A stretch of DNA of 17,653 nt from Leptofilum sp965368765. Its GTDB lineage: Bacteria; Chloroflexota; Anaerolineae; Promineifilales; Promineifilaceae. The position numbers and the translations under genes were made by a program. Positions 13,154 to 17,653 of this stretch are shown here, piece by piece (positions within the stretch are counted from its first letter, which is position 1; the number at the start of each line of letters is the position of its first letter). A model generated the notes under the pieces. The model was not told where the DNA came from. It was given only the letters and a program-made list of their open reading frames with translations, and made no database searches. The stretch covers positions 1 to 17,653 of the forward strand of contig CBDUOF010000058.1 in assembly GCA_965368765.1 (NCBI GenBank), given 5' to 3'.

Positions 13154-13825
13154 TTAATCACTAATATAGACATCCGTGGCTTCAAACTCGGTCTTCTGCG
13201 GCAAGATTTCGCCTTTATAGACCCAAACCTTCACGCCGATACGGCCAAATGTTGTCTTAGCCTCGGAAAACCCATATTGTAAATCAGCCCGAATCGTATT
13301 GCGTGGCACACGTCCGTCCCACAACTTCTCTTTACGAGACATTTCAGAGCCACCCAAACGGCCGCTTACCTCAATGCGAATACCTTCCGCACCCTGGCGC
13401 ATCGCCTGCTGAATAGCCCGCTTCATGGCCCGGCTGTGGGAAATACGGCGCTGTAGCTGCCCCGCAACATTCTCTGAAATAAGCTGAGCATCCGTATCTG
13501 GTTGAGAAATCTCTTCAACCTCAACACGAACCGCTTTGTCTGTTAATTCACGCAGCTTACCACGCAGCTCCTTAACCGAAGCCCCTTTGCGGCCAATCAC
13601 TATACCAGGACGAGCCGTATGAATTGTTACTTGAACTTGATTGGGAAACCGCTCAATTTCCAGCAGCGAAATACCAGCCGAAGGCAGTTCCTTCATGATG
13701 AGTTTGCGAATAGCAAAATCCTCATGTAAGCGATCTGCATACTGCTTTCCTTCTGCAAACCAGCGCGTATTCCAATCACGAATTGTCTTTAAACGGAATC
13801 CAACAGGATGTACTTTGCGTCCCAA
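13154..13825 (-). CDS. rpsC: Small ribosomal subunit protein uS3
   Basis: S3 at the mRNA entry tunnel of the 30S head; 223 residues with the start used here. LGRKVHPVGFRLKTIRDWNTRWFA is the conserved beginning (L is the TTG codon). The KH domain with PGIVIGRKGASVKELRGKL lies near residues 70-90. The C-terminal EMSRKEKLWDGRVPRNTIRAD and GVKVWVYKGEILP follow. TTG 13825 is chosen since GGAGG lies 7 nt upstream; the ATG at 13843 overlaps that ribosome site and cannot use it. It follows rplV by 69 nt. Confidence 0.97.
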   Translation of the reverse strand: MGRKVHPVGFRLKTIRDWNTRWFAEGKQYADRLHEDFAIRKLIMKELPSAGISLLEIERFPNQVQVTIHTARPGIVIGRKGASVKELRGKLRELTDKAVRVEVEEISQPDTDAQLISENVAGQLQRRISHSRAMKRAIQQAMRQGAEGIRIEVSGRLGGSEMSRKEKLWDGRVPRNTIRADLQYGFSEAKTTFGRIGVKVWVYKGEILPQKTEFEATDVYISD

Positions 13826-13894
13826 GATTAATCCTCCATACAATCGATAGCAATCGCGCTACCAACCGTTTTCATCTAGAATCACTTCGATTCC

Positions 13895-14272
13895 CTAACC
13901 ACCGTACTCAACTACATCCCGTTCAGCCAAAACAACTGTAACATGGGATGACCGCTTAATAATTGGCCGGAAACGGCCACGTCCAGCAAACCGACCACCA
14001 TACGGGGCCTTGCGATGACGTGGGCCATCATCAGCAAAAATTTGTCTGACATAAAGCTCATCAACTTCCAAACCAAAATTCTGCTCTGCATTGGCCACGG
14101 CGGAAGCAATAAGCTTATACACAGGTTCAGCCGCACGTTGCGGCATAAACTGCAGCGTATCCAAAGCTTCCTGCGCATTCTTACCCCGAACCGCATCCAC
14201 AACCAACCTAACTTTTTGTGGCGTCATCTGTAAATAACGCAACTTAGCCTTAATCTCAAATGCTTCAGCCAT
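13895..14272 (-). CDS. rplV: Large ribosomal subunit protein uL22 with enlarged tunnel loop
   Basis: L22, whose long beta-hairpin lines the narrowest part of the peptide exit tunnel; 125 residues. AKLRYLQMTPQKVRLVVDAVRG and IASAVANAEQNFGL are typical. Between the conserved GP (83-84) and KRSSH (106-110) there are 21 residues; E. coli and Thermus L22, recalled from memory, have 17. The loop reads RHRKAPYGGRFAGRGRFRPII and is rich in Gly and Arg. It starts two bases after rpsS, so the pair is coupled. The longer loop could alter tunnel shape; that is inference. Confidence 0.97.
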   Translation of the reverse strand: MAEAFEIKAKLRYLQMTPQKVRLVVDAVRGKNAQEALDTLQFMPQRAAEPVYKLIASAVANAEQNFGLEVDELYVRQIFADDGPRHRKAPYGGRFAGRGRFRPIIKRSSHVTVVLAERDVVEYGG

Positions 14273-14274
14273 GA

Positions 14275-14556
14275 TTAACGCCGCCCCTTCTTTTCAGCTT
14301 TGCTGATATGACCACGAAACGTTCGCGTCGGCGCAAATTCACCCAGCTTGTGTCCAACCATATTTTCCGTAATATATATCGGGATATGGCGACGGCCGTC
14401 ATAAACAGCAATCGTATGGCCAACCATCTGCGGGAAAACCGTGCTAGACCGTGACCAGGTACGAATAACCTCACGCTTCTTTGAAGCATTTAGCACTTCA
14501 ACCTTCTTCAACAACTTCGGATTAATGTATGGACCTTTCTTAAGTGAACGAGACAT
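14275..14556 (-). CDS. rpsS: Small ribosomal subunit protein uS19
   Basis: S19 of the 30S head, partner of S13, 93 residues. MSRSLKKGPYINPKLLKKVE, RTWSRSSTVFPQMVGHTIAVYDGRRHIPIYITENMVGHKLGEFAPTRTFRGH-type sequence is near-identical to the consensus. It follows rplB by 15 nt with an AGGAGG site inside that space. One ACGGCCGT octamer (14392-14399) encodes Asp-Gly-Arg. Confidence 0.98.
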   Translation of the reverse strand: MSRSLKKGPYINPKLLKKVEVLNASKKREVIRTWSRSSTVFPQMVGHTIAVYDGRRHIPIYITENMVGHKLGEFAPTRTFRGHISKAEKKGRR

Positions 14557-14571
14557 AACCTAATCTACCTC

Positions 14572-15414
14572 CTACCGGCGCTTCTTGGTACGACGACGGA
14601 AAATGAACTTATCCGTTGCCTTATTACGACGGGTACGTCGGCCTAATGCCGGTTGCCCCCACGGTGTCTTGGGTGCAGCCATACCAATTGGGGAACGGCC
14701 CTCACCACCACCATGTGGGTGATCATTCGGATTCATAGCTGATCCACGTACGCCAGGACGAATGCCCAAATGGCGTTTACGCCCAGCTTTACCCAGCTTC
14801 ACATTCCCATGCTCAACGTTCCCAACCTGGCCAATCGTTGCCAGACATTCTTGCGGCACGTACCGTTCTTCACCAGAAGGTAACCGGAGCGTCACATAGC
14901 TGGGATGGTCTTTAGCAAGAAGCTGTGCCGAAGTACCGGCAGAACGAACCATTTGCGCCCCACGGCCAACTTGCAGCTCAATATTATGAACCTGTGTACC
15001 CAGAGGAATATCTTGCAAAGGCAGCGCATTGCCGGGGCGAATTTCTGCGGCAGGGCCGCTCATCACCTGATCATCGACGCGCAAACCAAGCGGCGCAATA
15101 ATGTACCGCTTTTCGCCATCTGCATATACCAGCAAAGCAATGCGCGCAGAGCGATTCGGATCATATTCAATTGAACTTACTCGAGCTGGAATTCCAAACT
15201 TGTCACGCCGTTTAAAATCAATCTGACGAAAACGACGCTTGTGTCCACCACCGCGATGACGAATGGTGATCTTCCCTCGGAAGTTTCGACCGCCTTGCTT
15301 TCTCAAACCTCGTGTTAAGGTACGTTCCGGGCTTACCCGCGTAACCTCTTCAAAGGTTTGCCCACTCATGTCACGGCGGCCCGGTGACGTAGGCTTAAAA
15401 ACTTTTATTGGCAT
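14572..15414 (-). CDS. rplB: Large ribosomal subunit protein uL2
   Basis: L2, the largest conserved 50S protein, needed for subunit association and the peptidyl-transferase centre; 280 residues, normal. MPIKVFKPTSPGRRDMSGQ, RNFRGKITIRHRGGGHKRRFR, and the C-terminal GSAMNPNDHPHGGGEGRSPIG (containing the conserved histidine) with TRRNKATDKFIFRRR are diagnostic. TGGAGG precedes the ATG. The 114-nt gap between rplW and rplB is much longer than elsewhere in the S10 block. Confidence 0.98.
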   Translation of the reverse strand: MPIKVFKPTSPGRRDMSGQTFEEVTRVSPERTLTRGLRKQGGRNFRGKITIRHRGGGHKRRFRQIDFKRRDKFGIPARVSSIEYDPNRSARIALLVYADGEKRYIIAPLGLRVDDQVMSGPAAEIRPGNALPLQDIPLGTQVHNIELQVGRGAQMVRSAGTSAQLLAKDHPSYVTLRLPSGEERYVPQECLATIGQVGNVEHGNVKLGKAGRKRHLGIRPGVRGSAMNPNDHPHGGGEGRSPIGMAAPKTPWGQPALGRRTRRNKATDKFIFRRRTKKRR

Positions 15415-15449
15415 ATTTCCTCCAGAGACGGGTTACAGACATCTTGATC

Positions 15450-15515
15450 TGTCAGGAACAAACCCTGACAAGCAAACGCCCTCATCCCTGCTTACTTACA
15501 ATCTCACCTAGTGAG
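15450..15515 (-). promoter_or_regulatory. Two hairpins in the rplW-rplB gap
   Basis: On the transcript CTCAC pairs with GTGAG around a three-base loop (15503-15515), followed by TGTCAGG with CCTGACA around seven bases (15450-15470). They occupy the 114-nt gap before rplB. Neither is followed by a T-run. Regulatory function is not shown. Confidence 0.3.
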
Positions 15516-15528
15516 TTGCTAAATAAAG

Positions 15529-15828
15529 CTAGACACCCTCAAACAAATCTATGCTATCGCCAGGTGCAAGTGTTACGATAGCCTTCTTCCACCCTGCTTT
15601 ACGGGTTGTTACACGCCGAAAACGACGCGCCCGCTTTGCAGGCATATTAGCAACTCGAATCTTTTCAACCGAAACCTCAGGCCAAGCCAATTCGATAGCT
15701 TGCTTAATTTGCATTTTATTCGCTCGTGGATTCACCACAAACGTATATTGGTTGTTAAAATCAACCATGAAACTACTTTTCTCTGTCACCACGGGGCGAC
15801 GAATCACTTCACGCCAATGCAGTTGCAT
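15529..15828 (-). CDS. rplW: Large ribosomal subunit protein uL23
   Basis: L23 at the tunnel exit, the docking site for trigger factor and signal recognition particle; 99 residues. VIRRPVVTEKSSFMVDFNNQYTFVV includes the exposed Glu of the TEK motif, which in E. coli contacts trigger factor. ANKMQIKQAIELAW and the basic loop AKRARRFRRVTTRKAGWKKA also fit. It begins two bases after the rplD stop. It neighbours L29 in the ribosome, so the L29 extension may share this surface. Confidence 0.97.
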   Translation of the reverse strand: MQLHWREVIRRPVVTEKSSFMVDFNNQYTFVVNPRANKMQIKQAIELAWPEVSVEKIRVANMPAKRARRFRRVTTRKAGWKKAIVTLAPGDSIDLFEGV

Positions 15829-15830
15829 GA

Positions 15831-16487
15831 TTACAGTTCCTCCCCAGACGCATCAACTTCATCTTCTGAACCCAAGTAATTGGTAATGACGTCAAGTGCG
15901 GCTAATGGCATAACAATTTTGTCATAGCCAAGCAAATCACGAATGTTTAAATAGTTCGCACGCAATGCCTTGACATCATTCAAATTCTTGGACGATCTTT
16001 CAACGTTCTCATTGCGCTCAGACAAGAGCACCAAAGCTGTTTCGTTTGCCACCAATTTATTTACAAACGCTTGCATATCGCGCGTCTTGGGGGCATCCAA
16101 CGTCAGGTCGTCAACCAATACGATAGACCCGTTCTCAGCTTTTACGCTCAACGCAGACCGCAATGCGGCCCGGCGCATCTTCCTGGGCATCTGTTTGGTA
16201 TATTTACGCGGCAATGGGCCATGTGCAACACCACCGCCCACAAAAATTGGCGCCCGTTTGCTTCCATGACGGGCGTTTCCAGTGCCTTTCTGACGGTAGG
16301 CCTTGGCACCTGTTCGGCTTACTTCCGAGCGCCCTTTTGCTTTATGCGTACCCAGGCGTGCATTAGCTAGCTGCCGCACAAGTGCCTGATGCATCAAATC
16401 ACGATTAATTTTTGCTTCAAATATGCTAGCGGGAAGATCTATGCTGTTGACTTCCTTGCCAGCCATGTTGAAAACTGAAACTTTCAT
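15831..16487 (-). CDS. rplD: Large ribosomal subunit protein uL4
   Basis: L4, whose extended loop reaches the exit tunnel opposite L22; 218 residues. The tunnel loop is visible as RSEVSRTGAKAYRQKGTGNARHG followed by RAPIFVGGGVAHGPLPR. The C-terminus is acidic (SEDEVDASGEEL). GTG and ATG stand in tandem at the start; ATG 16487 is used because GGAGG lies 7 nt upstream. In E. coli L4 represses the S10 operon through its leader, which here would be the tuf-rpsJ gap. It follows rplC by 13 nt. Confidence 0.97.
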   Translation of the reverse strand: MKVSVFNMAGKEVNSIDLPASIFEAKINRDLMHQALVRQLANARLGTHKAKGRSEVSRTGAKAYRQKGTGNARHGSKRAPIFVGGGVAHGPLPRKYTKQMPRKMRRAALRSALSVKAENGSIVLVDDLTLDAPKTRDMQAFVNKLVANETALVLLSERNENVERSSKNLNDVKALRANYLNIRDLLGYDKIVMPLAALDVITNYLGSEDEVDASGEEL

Positions 16488-16500
16488 CACAACGCCTCCG

Positions 16501-17160
16501 CTAGCCTTTTGCTGCTGTCCGTATGATAACGAGTGCGCCTTTTGCCCCGGGAACTGCTCCCTTAATGGCTATCAGGTTACGCTCTGCATCAATACGCATC
16601 ACTTCCAGATTTTGGGCCGTATAACGGTCATTACCCATCCGGCCTGGCATCTTCTTGCCTTTAAACACACGGGCGGTACCAGAAGTACCCCCAATAGAAC
16701 CGGGCGCTCGCCAACGATCTGATTGGCCATGCGTTTTAATACCGCCACCAAAACCATGCCGTTTCACGACACCAGCAAATCCCTTACCCTTGGATTTACC
16801 AGTCACATCAATCCGATCACCAAGTTCAAATTGTTCAACGGTCAACGTTTGTCCAACTGTGTGCTCTGAAGCGTCTTTCGTACGGAATTCACGCAAGTAA
16901 CGAAGGGCTGGAATACCTTGGCCCTTTTTGCGACCTTTTCCTTTTTTCAAAAGCCCTAAATGACCTTGCTGACCTTTGGTCAGCCGTTTTTCCTTAATCT
17001 CATCAAAGCCAATTTGAACGGCCGTATAGCCATCTGAATCTTTCGTTTTCACTTGTGTAACATAGCAAGGACCGGCTTGAACGATCGTAACTGGCGTAAC
17101 CACGCCACTATCATCAAATACTTGGGCCATGCCCACTTTCTTGCCTAGTAATCCTTTCAT
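16501..17160 (-). CDS. rplC: Large ribosomal subunit protein uL3
   Basis: L3, which reaches the peptidyl-transferase centre with its central loop; 219 residues. MKGLLGKKVGMAQVF and the conserved RHGFGGGIKTHGQSDRWRAPGSIGG and KGKKMPGRMGN segments are clear. A Lys/Gly-rich insertion (LLKKGKGRKKGQ, about residues 70-81) makes the segment before YLREFR about ten residues longer than in E. coli. As in rplD, GTG-ATG stand in tandem; ATG 17160 has GGAGG 8 nt upstream. Confidence 0.97.
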   Translation of the reverse strand: MKGLLGKKVGMAQVFDDSGVVTPVTIVQAGPCYVTQVKTKDSDGYTAVQIGFDEIKEKRLTKGQQGHLGLLKKGKGRKKGQGIPALRYLREFRTKDASEHTVGQTLTVEQFELGDRIDVTGKSKGKGFAGVVKRHGFGGGIKTHGQSDRWRAPGSIGGTSGTARVFKGKKMPGRMGNDRYTAQNLEVMRIDAERNLIAIKGAVPGAKGALVIIRTAAKG

Positions 17161-17228
17161 CACATTAACCTCCCAGGACTGTCAGCAACCAGGCATGTGC
17201 TGCATCATCCTCAAGTCAGAGATTCGAT

Positions 17229-17537
17229 CTAAATAGAAATCTCGATATCTACCCCGGCGGGCAAATTCAGCCGCATCAAGGTATCAATGGTTTTCGAGTC
17301 CGGGTTGATCACATCAATCAATCGCTTATGCGTCCGAATCTCAAAATGTTCGTGCGAATCTTTATCAATGAATGTACTGCGCCGCACGGTAAATCGCTCA
17401 ATTCGTGTTGGCAACGGCACCGGGCCTACAACCCGGGCACCTGTACGTTCAGCCGTACCGACAATGCGCCGAGCCGATTGATCCAACACGCGGTGATCAT
17501 AAGCTTTTAAACGGATACGAATTCTCTGCTTAGCCAT
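17229..17537 (-). CDS. rpsJ: Small ribosomal subunit protein uS10
   Basis: S10 (NusE), a 30S head protein and antitermination factor; 102 residues. MAKQRIRIRLKAYDHRVLDQSA and RTHKRLIDVINPDSKTIDTLMRLNLPAGVDIEI are consensus. ATG 17537 has GAGG 6 nt upstream. An in-frame TTG at 17570 would add eleven unrelated residues encoded by a hairpin and is not used. It heads the S10 block, 60 nt after tuf. Confidence 0.98.
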   Translation of the reverse strand: MAKQRIRIRLKAYDHRVLDQSARRIVGTAERTGARVVGPVPLPTRIERFTVRRSTFIDKDSHEHFEIRTHKRLIDVINPDSKTIDTLMRLNLPAGVDIEISI

Positions 17538-17554
17538 ACGCTTCCTCAAAATGA

Positions 17555-17587
17555 GAGGCGTTGGATTCAAAGGAATCGCAACGCCTC
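17555..17587 (-). promoter_or_regulatory. Strong hairpin between tuf and rpsJ
   Basis: On the transcript GAGGCGTTG pairs with CAACGCCTC (9 bp), then after a single bulged C, GATTC pairs with GAATC (5 bp) around a CTTT loop. Five T among the next seven bases (TCATTTT) make a poor T-run. It could be a leaky terminator, an S10-operon attenuator or an RNase site. The rpsJ ribosome site lies just downstream, outside the stem. Confidence 0.55.
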
Positions 17588-17597
17588 CTTGAAAATC

Positions 17598-17653
17598 CTA
17601 ATTCAGGATTTTGGTAATAACGCCAGAGCCAACGGTCAGGCCACCTTCACGAA
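17598..17653 (-). CDS. tuf: Elongation factor Tu, C-terminal end only
   Basis: Only the last 18 codons are in the window. They read REGGLTVGSGVITKILN and stop, which matches the EF-Tu C-terminus (consensus REGGRTVGAGVVTKI). EF-Tu delivers aminoacyl-tRNA to the ribosome. Its position directly before rpsJ fits a str operon running into S10. The rest lies beyond the right edge. Confidence 0.92.
   Translation of the reverse strand, partial: REGGLTVGSGVITKILN

Noticed and set aside
13828..13875. 15-codon ATG ORF (MKTVGSAIAIDCMED) ending just before the rpsC TTG start
   Set aside because: It has no ribosome site and short ORFs of this size arise by chance; it overlaps the rpsC ribosome site only because that site contains ATGGAGG.
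15405..15485. 26-codon ATG ORF overlapping the rplB start as a possible leader peptide
   Set aside because: The GGG before its ATG is directly adjacent, so no proper ribosome site exists, and the peptide has no recognisable feature.
1..17653. Plus-strand open frames scattered through the window
   Set aside because: All lie opposite confidently identified genes, have no family resemblance and are best explained as shadow frames.
1..17653. Mobile elements, CRISPR arrays, tRNA or rRNA genes
   Set aside because: No direct repeats with spacers, transposase-like frames, terminal repeats or cloverleaf patterns were found; the locus is a continuous housekeeping cluster.

Overview
The window is a bacterial tuf–S10–spc–alpha ribosomal-protein cluster read entirely from the minus strand. 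It holds 34 genes: 32 complete ones and two cut by the window edges. Order and sequence type suggest a member of the Chloroflexota, probably of the Anaerolineae/Caldilineae kind. The clues are a MazG-type protein with an N-terminal tetrapyrrole-methylase domain beside rpsI, zinc-ribbon forms of S4, S14 and L36, a short-LID adenylate kinase, and roughly balanced base composition. This placement is inference. No mobile element, CRISPR array, tRNA, rRNA or plus-strand gene was found, and no stretch longer than 300 bases lacks a gene.

Layout in transcription order (right to left). The EF-Tu C-terminus (tuf) is followed by a strong hairpin. The S10 block is rpsJ-rplC-rplD-rplW-rplB-rpsS-rplV-rpsC-rplP-rpmC-rpsQ. 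The spc block is rplN-rplX-rplE-rpsN-rpsH-rplF-rplR-rpsE-rpmD-rplO-secY-adk. The alpha block is rpmJ-rpsM-rpsK-rpsD-rpoA-rplQ, then truA-rplM-rpsI. A clear intrinsic terminator ends the cluster, and a MazG-like gene follows on the same strand and leaves the window. The genes supply ribosomal proteins, the SecY translocon core, adenylate kinase, the RNA polymerase alpha subunit and a tRNA pseudouridine synthase, as in other bacteria. The usual map and infA genes are missing between adk and rpmJ.

Novelty lies in details of an otherwise conserved locus. (1) The palindrome ACGGCCGT occurs 12 times, in all three reading frames and in intergenic DNA, where about 0.3 would be expected by chance; it resembles a highly iterated palindrome. 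(2) L29 is about twice its usual length, with a C-terminal domain of about 78 residues that I do not recognise. (3) L22 has four extra residues and a Gly/Arg-rich sequence in the hairpin that lines the exit tunnel. (4) Several intergenic regions hold strong mRNA hairpins, notably a UACG-capped bulged hairpin before rpsE, a 10-bp hairpin before rpsM and three tandem hairpins before rpsD. These are candidate ribosomal-protein autoregulatory sites. (5) rpsC, rpsD, rpoA and probably truA start with TTG and rplE with GTG, and nearby ATGs could mislead annotation.
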